IMG/VR virus record: IMGVR_UViG_3300030098_003463
Span: 1 to 52,563 of that record
Direction: 5' to 3' (one strand)
DNA: 52,563 bases
Origin: a virus
Part shown: piece after piece, positions 17,574 to 24,932 of the stretch
Position numbering within the stretch: the stretch's first letter is position 1
Layout of the letters: every line of letters begins with the position of its first letter
Notes under the pieces: generated by a model
What the model was told of the DNA's origin: nothing
The model's input: the letters and a program-made list of their open reading frames with translations, nothing else
Database searches by the model: none
Translations under genes and position numbers: made by a program

Positions 17574-19181
17574 TTAGATGTCTACTAATGCCCAATAATC
17601 TTCGTCTGGCGGTAATTCTAACGGTTGATGATTACCAATGATAGGTGCCTCATTAAATACAAGCTTGCCCCTACTACGGCGTTCTGAGCGGTAAATGATC
17701 TCATCAAACGTATAATTTCGTGGAGTCCACTCTTCTCTGGGAGAAGCAGGGACGCTACCCCCTCTGAGTTTTTCTAATGCTAATCCCAACAAAGAAAAAC
17801 AATCTACTTCATCATCATGTTTAAAAGTTGGAAACTTGATAAGCGTTTCTTGTACGTCAGCAACCCAAAAACGATCTTTGGGAAAAAATACCTTTCCTTC
17901 TTGCGCCCTACCCTGTATTGCTCTAGCGCGAACTGTTTTATCTTTTGAGGGAGTAAACTGTTCCCTAAAACAATAAACGCCTCTTTCTTTCATGCGCTGC
18001 GAAAGGAAAGGGCCAATAGAGTTAAGTATCTGGCCTCGCTCTTCGCACCACATAACTGGCTTCCATTTTACCATGAGATCAATACAAGACTCTATCCACT
18101 CGACAGGCTTTGCTCTTTTTTTCCAGACATCGCAAACATAAATATTTTCTTCTGTGTCTACAGCAAATATTATGTGGACCGTAAAGTCTGACCCTTTACG
18201 TTCAGAGGTAGCGTAGTCAGAGCATCCATAAAATCGCAACTCCGAAATGGGCGGCATATCTATTAGTTCATTGCGCCCATACGTATTAAACCAATCTATC
18301 TGAAAGTAATCACCATGATCTACAGTAGGAGACTGTTGATAGAGAGCTTGAAACTCACGATTCTGAAGAACTGATTCTATTTCTTTTAGTGCGGTAGTGT
18401 CATACCAGTCAGGCCAAAGAGCTTCTCCCGGCATACGGCCTAAAGGATCATCCTCTTTTGCAATAGCTGGTAGGTTTAGCGTTTCCCAAGCAGGAATATT
18501 AGGATCGTCTTCAGCTTGTTTTAACAGTCGCCCTGCAAGGTCATCGTCATGCCAGCGAGTCATAATCACAACAATAGACGCATGGGGCATTAAGCGAGTA
18601 AAGGCAGTAGAGCGATACCAGTTCCAAACCCTTTCCCTTTCCGCAAGGCTGTCTGCTTCTTCTCTATTTTTATGTGGATCGTCTATAAGAAGAATTTTAG
18701 CACCACGACCCGTAGTAGCAGTGCCAATACCTACAGCAAAGTATTCGCCCCTATGCCCTTCAATTTTCCATTTATGAGCGGCAGCAGCGTCAGTAGCAAG
18801 TTCTATCTCTGGAAAAATGCGCTTGTATTCTTCAGAGTCTACAATATTACGTACGTCGCGCCCAAAGTCAGAAGAAAGGTCTTGGCCGTAAGAAGCGGTA
18901 ATAATGGGATCGTCTGGGTGTCGCCCCATATACCAAGCAGGAAAACGGCGAGAAGCTAGCTCGCTTTTAGTGTGACGAGGTGGCATCGTAATCATTAACC
19001 TACGGCACTCGCCTCTTTCTACGCGCTCTAAAGCACTTGCAATTAATTCGTGATGAGCAGCTTGCTCAAAGTCAGGAAAAGTAGTTTTAGTAAAAGACAG
19101 AAGTTTGTTGGCGGCTTCGCGTCTTTTAAGAATTAATTGTGCAGCTTTTACCGCATCAAGTTGTTTCTGCGTATTGCTCAA
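17574..19181 (-). CDS. terL: Terminase large subunit (ATPase and nuclease)
   Basis: 535 residues. The ATPase half has the Walker A-like PPRHTKSE at 67-74 (the usual PPRHGKSE with Thr for Gly) and Walker B ILLIDDP at 163-169. A coupling motif VVIMTRWHDDDLAGRL lies at about 204-219. The nuclease half has FYGCSDYATSERKGSDF at 317-333 with D322 and D332. A late acidic pair is in KHDDEVDCFSLLGLAL. It cuts concatemers and drives DNA into the prohead at the portal. It overlaps the small-subunit gene by 26 nt. The T for G in Walker A is unusual but the lysine and serine are kept. Confidence 0.93.
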   Translation of the reverse strand: MSNTQKQLDAVKAAQLILKRREAANKLLSFTKTTFPDFEQAAHHELIASALERVERGECRRLMITMPPRHTKSELASRRFPAWYMGRHPDDPIITASYGQDLSSDFGRDVRNIVDSEEYKRIFPEIELATDAAAAHKWKIEGHRGEYFAVGIGTATTGRGAKILLIDDPHKNREEADSLAERERVWNWYRSTAFTRLMPHASIVVIMTRWHDDDLAGRLLKQAEDDPNIPAWETLNLPAIAKEDDPLGRMPGEALWPDWYDTTALKEIESVLQNREFQALYQQSPTVDHGDYFQIDWFNTYGRNELIDMPPISELRFYGCSDYATSERKGSDFTVHIIFAVDTEENIYVCDVWKKRAKPVEWIESCIDLMVKWKPVMWCEERGQILNSIGPFLSQRMKERGVYCFREQFTPSKDKTVRARAIQGRAQEGKVFFPKDRFWVADVQETLIKFPTFKHDDEVDCFSLLGLALEKLRGGSVPASPREEWTPRNYTFDEIIYRSERRSRGKLVFNEAPIIGNHQPLELPPDEDYWALVDI

Positions 19182-19776
19182 TCTCGCCTTCCTGTGTGCC
19201 TATCTCTACACCTTCAGAAACATCAAACTCTGCAGGAACAGCATTTTGCTCTACAATTTTTAACAAAGCTTCTGTAGACATGTCATCCAGCGTTTTCTTT
19301 TCTTCTATTGTCTGATGAATAACCGCAGCTTTAGGAGCGTGTAAACCAAGTATTTTACAACGCTGGTCAATGCACCACTGGATTTTATCCAACCACTTGG
19401 TATCGCCAGCAGGACTAAAAGAATTAGTCTTTGAGGTAAAATTAGTATTGCCTGTGTTCATCTCTGTAGTAGAAGACTTGCCTTGCTGCGAAAGATGATA
19501 GCCTTCCCATGCTACTTTTTCTAAGTGGTCTACTTTCGCTAGCTGCGTAGCCTTGGCAGCATTAAAATCAAACAATGCTTGACTCTGCCACGTTTTTTGT
19601 AACTCTGCCAACGCTTTCTGCACTGTAGTGCGACTTATAGACAATTCTTCAGTCATTTCTTTTTGCGAACGACCTTTTAAATACATATCCGCTAATCGCG
19701 CTGTATCAAACGCTTTTTCTAAATTAGTTCGTTTTCTTTTTGGGTTAGTGCTAACAGGCTTTAGTCTACGAGGCAT
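19156..19776 (-). CDS. terS: Terminase small subunit
   Basis: 206 residues. The basic start MPRRLKPVSTNPKRKRTN leads to a helix-turn-helix at about 27-58 (LADMYLKGRSQKEMTEELSI then SRTTVQKALAELQ), then helical and acidic parts. The order small-then-large with a 26-nt overlap is typical. It recognises phage DNA and hands it to TerL. Identified by HTH and context rather than by a strict family motif. Confidence 0.7.
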   Translation of the reverse strand: MPRRLKPVSTNPKRKRTNLEKAFDTARLADMYLKGRSQKEMTEELSISRTTVQKALAELQKTWQSQALFDFNAAKATQLAKVDHLEKVAWEGYHLSQQGKSSTTEMNTGNTNFTSKTNSFSPAGDTKWLDKIQWCIDQRCKILGLHAPKAAVIHQTIEEKKTLDDMSTEALLKIVEQNAVPAEFDVSEGVEIGTQEGEIEQYAETT

Positions 19777-19990
19777 TGTCTATAACTCTTCTTAGGTCAC
19801 TGTAAGGAAAAACGGTTTGACAGGCTTTACAGACATACTCATACGTTTGTAGCTTCCATACGACTTGCGTTTCAGGATGATCGCAATCGTTAGACAAACT
19901 ACGCATAGCCATATGAGCATCAGGCCATTCTAAATAAACCTTACCTGCTGGATAAGATCCGTAAACATATGGAACGTATTTTTCTAACAA
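19766..19990 (-). CDS. Small zinc-binding protein
   Basis: 74 residues. C37 (NDCDHPETQ) and a later YVCKACQTVF (C54, C57) make a probable one-zinc ribbon, with H38 as the fourth ligand candidate. The start is YVPYVYGSYPAGKVYLEWPDAH. It overlaps the terminase small subunit by 11 nt and follows the 146-residue gene by 5 nt, so it is coupled to packaging genes. Function unknown. Confidence 0.5.
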   Translation of the reverse strand: MLEKYVPYVYGSYPAGKVYLEWPDAHMAMRSLSNDCDHPETQVVWKLQTYEYVCKACQTVFPYSDLRRVIDNAS

Positions 19991-19995
19991 AACAT

Positions 19996-20436
19996 TTAGC
20001 GTTGCGCGTATTTGCTTTTAGGCAACAATGTTTTAAGAGCCAACACCATTTCTTGTTGTCGCTCTGGACTAAAAAAAGAATCAGTGTCTTTTAGAAAAGA
20101 ATCAAACACTTCTAAAGCAACGTCAGCGCATGGTTGCATTAACACTATTGGAGTTGATTCTCCAACATACGATCCTAAAAAATTAACATCTACATATTCT
20201 TCTGCTTTCTCTTCGCTGCTTCCATTACATAACGACTTTGTAATTTCTACAAGCTTGCCGTAGTCATAGACAGCTACAGCTTTTGCACCGCACCGTTGCC
20301 CTACCCCTACTAAAGCCGCATCGTACGCTTCTGGCTCCCATACAACAGCTTCCGCATTATAATTGGAAACATAATCTCTTATTTTTTCAACATCGGAAGT
20401 AACAGGCTTTGGTTTAACGTCTTTAACCATTCCCAT
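19996..20436 (-). CDS. Conserved-looking hypothetical protein
   Basis: 146 residues, mixed alpha/beta, with RDYVSNYNAEAVVWEPEAYDAALVGVG and KAVAVYDYGKLVEITKSL. The tail is basic (LLPKSKYAQR). The sequence resembles small phage proteins with AVVWE.E.YD.ALVGV that precede terminase genes in marine phages; no function is established. The ATG overlaps the preceding stop (TAATG). Confidence 0.5.
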   Translation of the reverse strand: MGMVKDVKPKPVTSDVEKIRDYVSNYNAEAVVWEPEAYDAALVGVGQRCGAKAVAVYDYGKLVEITKSLCNGSSEEKAEEYVDVNFLGSYVGESTPIVLMQPCADVALEVFDSFLKDTDSFFSPERQQEMVLALKTLLPKSKYAQR

Positions 20437-20603
20437 TATTTAGACCTTTTGCGCTTCTTCTTTTTAGCTGTCTTAGCTGATTGTCTAAAAGCCTTGGCTG
20501 TTGGTGCGCCCTTAGTGCCGGGTTTTCTCATTTTTTCTCCTGAACCACCCTTAATCCTTTTACGCTTGGCGTGAATATTTGCATACAGTCCACGTTTAGC
20601 CAT
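20436..20603 (-). CDS. Small basic protein MAKRGLYANIHAKRK-type
   Basis: 55 residues, MAKRGLYANIHAKRKRIKGG then SGEKMRKPGTKGAPTAKAFR and a poly-Lys/Arg end. I recognise the MAK(R/K)GLYANI start from many marine phages, always as a tiny basic gene. It overlaps the next gene by one base (TAATG at 20434-20438). Likely nucleic-acid binding; role unknown. Confidence 0.7.
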   Translation of the reverse strand: MAKRGLYANIHAKRKRIKGGSGEKMRKPGTKGAPTAKAFRQSAKTAKKKKRKRSK

Positions 20604-20617
20604 TGCTATTATGCCTC

Positions 20618-20878
20618 CTACAAAATGGTAGCTATAGTAGTGCCGTCTTCCAAAGTTTCGTATAAAACTCCAAATTCCTCGTCCAAATGATCTTTGACTT
20701 TTTGCCCCATCGGAAAAACGTCTTCTGCCTTGCGTGTTGCAACTACTTTAACTTGCGGATGTTCCTGATCTAAAAATTGTGCAATGCGGTTATTGCTTGG
20801 CAAAAAAGATTCGTCATCGCCCTTAAGCTGGCGCATCAGACGTTCGTGGTCGTCTAAATTCTGATTTGGATCGGACAT
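20618..20878 (-). CDS. First gene of the leftward late unit, unknown function
   Basis: 86 residues, acidic: MSDPNQNLDDHERLMRQLKG, then KVVATRKAEDVFPMGQKVKDH and GVLYETLEDGTTIATIL. It has a ribosome site AAGGA and is followed by the basic small gene 14 nt on. The parS-like site lies 45 bp upstream of its ATG, so its promoter must be close to or overlap that site. No family recognised. Confidence 0.5.
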   Translation of the reverse strand: MSDPNQNLDDHERLMRQLKGDDESFLPSNNRIAQFLDQEHPQVKVVATRKAEDVFPMGQKVKDHLDEEFGVLYETLEDGTTIATIL

Positions 20879-20923
20879 TGCAATCCTTTCTTAGTAGGTG
20901 TCTGTCTATAGAATATACGTATA

Positions 20924-20939
20924 TGTTCCACGTGAAACA
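20924..20939. promoter_or_regulatory. parS-like ParB-binding site
   Basis: TGTTCCACGTGAAACA is an exact match to the widely conserved bacterial chromosomal parS consensus TGTTNCACGTGAAACA. It is the only copy I can find in the window. It lies 45 bp upstream of the first late gene and about 8.8 kb from the phage's own ParB-family gene. Confidence 0.8.
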
Positions 20940-21030
20940 TATAATTTTTTTTGTTAGGGGCAATAGTGGGGGAATTATGGTCTACAATGTGTAGGTGTAT
21001 TATATAATTTATTACATCACAGCGGGGGGA

Positions 21031-21070
21031 CGACGATTCCACGGCGGCATAATGCAACGCAAGAATCGTC
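21031..21070. repeat. Inverted repeat GACGATTC / GAATCGTC
   Basis: Perfect 8-bp arms at 21032-21039 and 21063-21070 around a 23-nt loop. It lies between the parS-like site and the 12-bp repeats. Confidence 0.6.
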
Positions 21071-21078
21071 TGTCAAAA

Positions 21079-21128
21079 ATCGGCCCAAAATCACTGTCAG
21101 CAAAGCTGTTTTGGGGTTTTGGGCCGAT
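21079..21128. repeat. 12-bp inverted repeat with nested hairpin
   Basis: ATCGGCCCAAAA at 21079-21090 is the exact reverse complement of TTTTGGGCCGAT at 21117-21128. The loop has its own CAGC/GCTG hairpin (21098-21108). A third copy of TTTTGGGCCGAT is at 21268-21279, and a near copy of the reverse complement at about 21834-21844. Confidence 0.75.
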
Positions 21129-21192
21129 CAGAGGCTAAACAGTGCGCGTCATAACGTGTGCTGTTCTGTTCAAGATTCTTTGAACACGTCTG

Positions 21193-21472
21193 ATGGATGG
21201 TATCCATTTGATTTGACACCGTAGACAGTAGATTGAACGTCGGACCCTGCTGTCCTACGGCTCTGTGTTTTGGGCCGATTCCAGCCAAGATCGGTCCCGT
21301 AGGCTCTCTGTTGGCTCTCTGTCGTGGCTTGTTGGCTGTCTCCCTGAATACCATTCAGTATGTGTGATAGATGGTATCTATGGCCTTGAGGATTGATCTG
21401 AGGTCGATGGATACCATCCATTACGCCTATATGTGCCAAATGGTATTTGGAGACTTGAGGTTTGGTCTTAGG
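21193..21472. repeat. Iteron-like repeats built on ATGGTAT
   Basis: ATGGATGGTATCCAT at 21193-21207 is the exact reverse complement of 21407-21421. ATGGTAT also starts two direct repeats of about 33 nt at 21371 and 21440, which share CTTGAGG 14 nt further on and end in AGG. Another inverted ATACCAT is at 21348-21354. Confidence 0.7.
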
Positions 21473-21473
21473 G

Positions 21474-21490
21474 AATAACCTCTGGTTATT
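21474..21490. repeat. Short perfect hairpin AATAACC-TCT-GGTTATT
   Basis: Seven-bp arms with a 3-nt loop, just after the second 33-nt repeat. There is no T-run, so it is not an obvious terminator. Confidence 0.55.
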
Positions 21491-21548
21491 AACGCGCACA
21501 AAGCAGAGCTTCATGTGTGTGGTTGTCGATTGTCGATGATTCTGGCAG

Positions 21549-21679
21549 TGCAAAATTTGCAGCATTTTTTCCTATGGAAAGATTGGCCTAACGTATACGC
21601 AACAACGTCGCGCTCGCGTAGGATGCACTTTTTGCAGGTCGATTTCGGTGATTTGTGGTGTTTTGCTGCAAAATTTGCA
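21549..21679. repeat. Two copies of TGCAAAATTTGCA
   Basis: The same near-palindromic 13-mer is at 21549-21561 and 21667-21679. With the upstream repeats, this makes the segment look like a replication or partition region. Confidence 0.65.
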
Positions 21680-22365
21680 CTTTTGGGGTGGCCTTGCGCG
21701 GAAGCAAAGCTTCTTATGCGCGTAATCGTAGGCCTGTGGGACGCACGTGGCTCTTTGAGCCTATTCGCGCGTTGGAGCTTTGGCTAATGCGTAGGCGCGA
21801 AACATATAGTCCGTATGCGTCGTTGGGCTAAAAATTCGGCCAAAAAATATTGTGCATTATGCGAGCGGGGATTTTTGGAGATCGGGGTTGGCACGGCGAT
21901 TGCAACGGTAAAAACTGGCGGCGATCCAGCCCATCGGGTCGTTGTCATCCTCCCATAGCGAGGTGCAGGGTTGTGCATAGGCATCACGATTCGGGGCCGA
22001 CAGAGCCTCCATCGTGGAAAGCTTGCCCAATCCCAAGACATAGCCAGCCGAGCCGAAGCTAAAGACTTCAGAGCAGCCGCTCGTATGAAGCAAAGCTGGC
22101 GGGTCATCCAAGGGAATACATGATTGGATGACTGTGAATAGGACAGGCCACAGTAGGTCGAAGCAGTGACGATTGTGACCAAGGCACACCACCCCGTAGC
22201 AGTTCATTTAGACTGCCGTGATCGGTGGAGCAACAGACTCCAGTAGTTAGGATGAGGTAAACGCCATTTAGGATTTCTTGGTTAACAGTCACGAAAGCCC
22301 TGCTGTCCAAAAGTTCAACGGGCCTGACCCCTATCAAATATGCCCATAGCCGAGCGGATAACCGC

Positions 22366-22395
22366 TTGACAGCGCGATCAATCAAGCGTTATAAC
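22366..22395 (+). promoter_or_regulatory. Strong rightward sigma70-type promoter
   Basis: TTGACA at 22366-22371, an 18-bp spacer, then TATAAC at 22390-22395. It points at the early unit whose first gene starts at 22546. This predicts a 5' leader of about 140 nt that has a GTGACT/AGTCAC hairpin before the ribosome site AAAGGAG. Confidence 0.7.
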
Positions 22396-22407
22396 GCGCA
22401 ATTGATC
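22376..22407. promoter_or_regulatory. 32-bp dyad operator over the -10 region
   Basis: GATCAAT (22376-22382) and ATTGATC (22401-22407) flank the perfect palindrome GCGTTATAACGC (22386-22397), all sharing one centre at 22391.5. The dyad covers the -10 box and the expected start point, so a bound protein would block the promoter. Confidence 0.65.
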
Positions 22408-22545
22408 AAGAGGCTGTGACAGTCCAATAGTGGCTGTCGGGTAAACCATCACCGATCTGTTAAAGCCTTGCAATTTACCATTAAGCAGATCACCTTTCAT
22501 ACACAGTGACTCATTAGAAGTCACGCCACACCAAAGGAGCCTATC

Positions 22546-23166
22546 ATGGCTAAGTTCAGCGTTCCTCAGATCAACATCAATCGCTCTGTTGCCCCTAACA
22601 AAAGCATAAAGGGCAAAGTCAACCCGAACAACCCCATGACCAAGGGGCAGGCTCGCCTGCTCTACTTCGCGGTCAAAGAACTGACAGGAGCGCGATTGGA
22701 TCTGTTCAGCGTCAACACTCCTGCTCTGGTCCACAGCGACATCACTGAGTTGTGCGGTATCCTCAACAAAGACAGCGGCGCGACTCAGGACGAACAGCAA
22801 CTCGCCATCGAGATCTTAGTGTCGGATCTGAGGGTGCCAGTCTTAGAATCGACGCCGCGCCCTGTATCCTCTGCTGGCCGCGCCGCCGCCGCTAAAGCCG
22901 CAAGCACGGCGGCACCAGAGGCAGGTAAGGTCGGCATCGGCACAGCGACAGAGAAAACAGAGCCGAAACAGCGAAAGAAGATGACGCCAGCCGAATCACT
23001 GGCTAAAGCTCGCGCCGCTAAGAAAGCCAAAGCTGATGCGGCTAAGGCGGCTCCAGTGGCTCCTGTGGCTCCTGAGACTTCTCCTGCGCCGTCTGAAAAG
23101 ACTGCGGATGAGAAGCTGGAACTGCTGGTCAGTGGCCTGTCGGCTCTGATCAAGGCAGTGGCGTAG
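22546..23166 (+). CDS. First early gene: folded N-terminus with histone-H1-like tail
   Basis: 206 residues. Residues 1-110 look folded (KFSVPQININRSVAPNKS, then MTKGQARLLYFAVKELTGAR). Residues about 115-190 are Ala/Lys/Pro-rich (AGRAAAAKAAST, KARAAKKAKADAAKAAPVAP), like H1-type or AlgP-type DNA-binding tails. It ends with a short helix, LELLVSGLSALIKAVA. The ribosome site AAAGGAG is strong. Base use is clearly more G+C-rich than in the following genes, which points to a different origin or strong selection. As the first gene behind the main early promoter it may act on host or phage DNA; no family recognised. Confidence 0.7.
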   Translation: MAKFSVPQININRSVAPNKSIKGKVNPNNPMTKGQARLLYFAVKELTGARLDLFSVNTPALVHSDITELCGILNKDSGATQDEQQLAIEILVSDLRVPVLESTPRPVSSAGRAAAAKAASTAAPEAGKVGIGTATEKTEPKQRKKMTPAESLAKARAAKKAKADAAKAAPVAPVAPETSPAPSEKTADEKLELLVSGLSALIKAVA

Positions 23167-23432
23167 CACCAGTACCTACCGTGTATGGTCTTATCAAGAC
23201 TATACATGGTAGGGGGGTCGGGCAGATCAGCACTGTCCCTGACGAAGACCATATGGTCGAAACTCCCGTCAGCTTGCTCCATAACCATGCCGTATAGACC
23301 ACCAAATCTATTCTTGGGGAGCAATGAATACACCACTGGTTCAGCAGTCTGACAGAGTCCCTTAAGGGATCTACGGTTCTTGTCCCATCAGACTGCTTGA
23401 CCAGTATTCACACCACAGAAGAGGTATCCTCT
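23167..23432 (+). ncRNA. Highly structured non-coding stretch in the early transcript
   Basis: 265 nt without a gene. A stem of up to 18 bp with G-U pairs (23176-23192 with 23196-23213, 3-nt loop) follows the stop of the first early gene. CTGACG/CGTCAG encloses the palindrome GACCATATGGTC (about 23238-23278). A 17-bp stem with one mismatch pairs 23336-23352 with 23388-23404 around CCCTTAAGGG. No T-run follows, so these are not simple terminators. It may be an RNA element or a processed small RNA. Confidence 0.5.
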
Positions 23433-23621
23433 ATGTACTACGCAATGGTAGTGCGAATTAATGCCGCTTACAGAGGGCAGGTGTGGGTTTATGTAGACTT
23501 ACACACCCACCGAATCGCCTTACCCTATGTCTTTAAGACACGGGATAAGGCAGTTGACACAATGGGATCGCCTGTTGTGTCATATGACCCCGACAATTAC
23601 TCTCACAAACTATCTCAATAG
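23433..23621 (+). CDS. Small early protein, unknown function
   Basis: 62 residues from the ATG at 23433 (MYYAMVVRINAAYRGQVWVY). A TTG start 12 codons earlier would lie inside the upstream stem and has no ribosome site, so the ATG is preferred. Two strong hairpins fall inside the coding sequence (about 23515-23551 and 23555-23582), so the message itself is structured. The protein is mixed and soluble. No family recognised. Confidence 0.5.
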   Translation: MYYAMVVRINAAYRGQVWVYVDLHTHRIALPYVFKTRDKAVDTMGSPVVSYDPDNYSHKLSQ

Positions 23622-23636
23622 GAGGAAAGTGAAAAC

Positions 23637-23792
23637 ATGATACCAACAGATCCCAACTTTTGGGACTGTGAATGTGACTGCGATTACATTCATCCCAAGA
23701 GCGAGGATAGCTGTCCAAGGTGCGACAGTTATCGGGAAGAAATGCCCGATAGCAGAATCAGTGAACTCAAAGAACACAAACTCATTCAATAG
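23637..23792 (+). CDS. Tiny cysteine-rich protein, probable zinc knuckle
   Basis: 51 residues with C11, C13 and C15 (DCECDCDYIHPKSED) and then C26-PR-C29, so a one-zinc site is likely. The ribosome site AGGAGG is 10 nt before the ATG. Its stop leads within 11 nt into the next start. Function unknown; small zinc proteins of this type often regulate early host takeover. Confidence 0.55.
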   Translation: MIPTDPNFWDCECDCDYIHPKSEDSCPRCDSYREEMPDSRISELKEHKLIQ

Positions 23793-23803
23793 GAGACATA
23801 ACC

Positions 23804-24004
23804 ATGCCAAAACTCAGCCACAGCCAACAGATAGCAATGGCCGTCATCATCGGCCAATCCAGTACCTCTAACGCCAAGGCAATCGCCAAAGAGGTAATAG
23901 AGGAAGCAGAGATTGCAGAAAAGCACAGCTTGAACACAGGATGTGAAACTCGCCCAGTCAGAATGATACAGAAAGCTGACGGCACAGTCTCTTTCACATT
24001 CTAA
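23804..24004 (+). CDS. Small early protein, unknown function
   Basis: 66 residues: MPKLSHSQQIAMAVIIGQSS, then an Ala/Glu helix (AIAKEVIEEAEIAEK) and a beta end (RPVRMIQKADGTVSFTF). The ribosome site GGAG lies 9 nt before the ATG. The stop overlaps the next ATG (TAATG). Confidence 0.55.
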   Translation: MPKLSHSQQIAMAVIIGQSSTSNAKAIAKEVIEEAEIAEKHSLNTGCETRPVRMIQKADGTVSFTF

Positions 24005-24186
24005 TGCAACCCTATATCAGAGGAAAAGTAAGTTCTGGTAAAAGAAGCATGTTGGCTTACAAAAAGTCAGACAGAAAATGGTTCGGAAGCCGTTTCAAAT
24101 TGCGGCCAGACAGATACAAAAACAAAAGGAGTCACAACACCACAGAAGAGTGGATACCCCGACAGCAAAACCTCTCAATCACTTAG
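24004..24186 (+). CDS. Small basic early protein
   Basis: 60 residues, strongly basic and aromatic (MQPYIRGKVSSGKRSMLAYKK, then RFKLRPDRYKNKRSHN). It starts by overlapping the preceding stop by one base. No family recognised. A nucleic-acid contact is possible from charge. Confidence 0.5.
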   Translation: MQPYIRGKVSSGKRSMLAYKKSDRKWFGSRFKLRPDRYKNKRSHNTTEEWIPRQQNLSIT

Positions 24187-24198
24187 AAAGGACAAATT

Positions 24199-24405
24199 AT
24201 GTTTAAATCTTTGTTTCAGATAGATCTAGTACAGACTGCCGTCAGAGACAGCAAGGGACGGTTTACGGGTGAGTATAAGATGGACTTTGTTTTCTTGTTA
24301 ACAAGAAACTGGAACATCGCTCCTAACAACAGAGGATTGTTCAAAGCACAGCTTGTCTTGTGTCCTCTGATATTGTGGTTAACTTATTATCTCGCAGGAG
24401 GTTAG
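24199..24405 (+). CDS. Small early membrane-associated protein
   Basis: 68 residues. The N-terminal part is soluble (FQIDLVQTAVRDSKGRFTGEY). The C-terminal LFKAQLVLCPLILWLTYYLAGG is one probable membrane helix. A perfect 18-bp palindrome TTTCTTGTTAACAAGAAA (24291-24308), one of the dispersed operator-like sites, lies inside this gene. Function unknown. Confidence 0.5.
   Translation: MFKSLFQIDLVQTAVRDSKGRFTGEYKMDFVFLLTRNWNIAPNNRGLFKAQLVLCPLILWLTYYLAGG
24291..24308. promoter_or_regulatory. Dispersed operator-like palindrome, copy in early unit
   Basis: TTTCTTGTTAACAAGAAA is a perfect 18-bp palindrome. Its 14-bp core recurs at 6028-6041 and 36021-36036, and with one changed base at the repressor switch (28790-28807). 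Confidence 0.6.
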
Positions 24406-24408
24406 ACT

Positions 24409-24720
24409 ATGGGAAACTTAGTGCATCTCGCAGAGAAACTCTCCAAGCCGCAGATCAAATCGAAAGCAGTAATAAAAAAGAAAGAGGTAAAGCCAGTGCC
24501 AAGAAAAAATTTAGTTGCGTCTAAGCCTGCATCAAACGACAGGCCTGCCACCAAAAAGCAAAGAGGTTGGATTTATTATAACCTCAAACTCAGCACCTAT
24601 AAAGTGTCTATTAGCAGGGCAGACATGTCGGTGTTGATAGAGAGAAGTCAACGAAGCAACAGTGAGAAAGCCAAAGTCAAACACAGACTGCTCCAGATGG
24701 GAGCAAAGGAGACAACATGA
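24409..24720 (+). CDS. Early protein with basic linker, unknown function
   Basis: 103 residues. It has a Lys-rich start (KPQIKSKAVIKKKEVKPVPRK), then KKQRGWIYYNLKLSTYKVSISRADMSVLIERSQ. The second half resembles a small helical domain. The stop overlaps the next start as ATGA. No family recognised. Confidence 0.5.
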   Translation: MGNLVHLAEKLSKPQIKSKAVIKKKEVKPVPRKNLVASKPASNDRPATKKQRGWIYYNLKLSTYKVSISRADMSVLIERSQRSNSEKAKVKHRLLQMGAKETT

Positions 24721-24932
24721 AGATTACGATTATCTTAGACGAAGATGATCTTCGCATTGCACGAAGTATCATATCCAATCAAACACACTTTGTCCTCAAC
24801 TCAGAGTGCCTTGAGGACGCAGTGATAACAGGAGTGTTCAAACAAATCTACGTTAACACCAACGTCTGGGACGCCGTGGAAAAACTTAACAGAAGGGAAG
24901 GATTCGATGCCAAAACAGAGCAACACAACTAA
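24717..24932 (+). CDS. Small early protein, unknown function
   Basis: 71 residues beginning MKITIILDEDDLRIARSIIS, soluble, with an alpha/beta pattern. It is coupled to its upstream neighbour by an ATGA overlap and overlaps the next gene by 26 nt, so four genes here are read as one block. Confidence 0.5.
   Translation: MKITIILDEDDLRIARSIISNQTHFVLNSECLEDAVITGVFKQIYVNTNVWDAVEKLNRREGFDAKTEQHN

Larger units (their letters stand above)
20879..22545. other. Divergent intergenic control region, possible origin
   Basis: 1.67 kb between the leftward late unit and the rightward early unit. It contains a parS match (20924-20939), an AT-rich stretch (20940-21015), several inverted and direct repeats (21031-21679), a more G+C-rich part (about 21840-22360) and a strong rightward promoter with a dyad (22366-22407). 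Open frames here are short, lack ribosome sites and track the repeats. I see no convincing protein gene. Confidence 0.65.

Noticed and set aside
21815-21958. 47-residue plus-strand frame starting MRRWAKNSAKKYCALCERGF
   Set aside because: No ribosome site and no continuation; length is within chance for this composition.
21857-22385. Two minus-strand frames (93 and 116 residues) in the intergenic region that could be read as one frameshifted gene
   Set aside because: No ribosome sites, start codons are poor, the frames overlap control elements and the sequences do not resemble any family I know. A protein search would settle it.
22378-23336. Minus-strand frames of 140 and 183 residues opposite the first early gene
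   Set aside because: The plus-strand gene has a strong promoter, ribosome site and clean start; the minus frames are its Ala/Lys-rich shadow.
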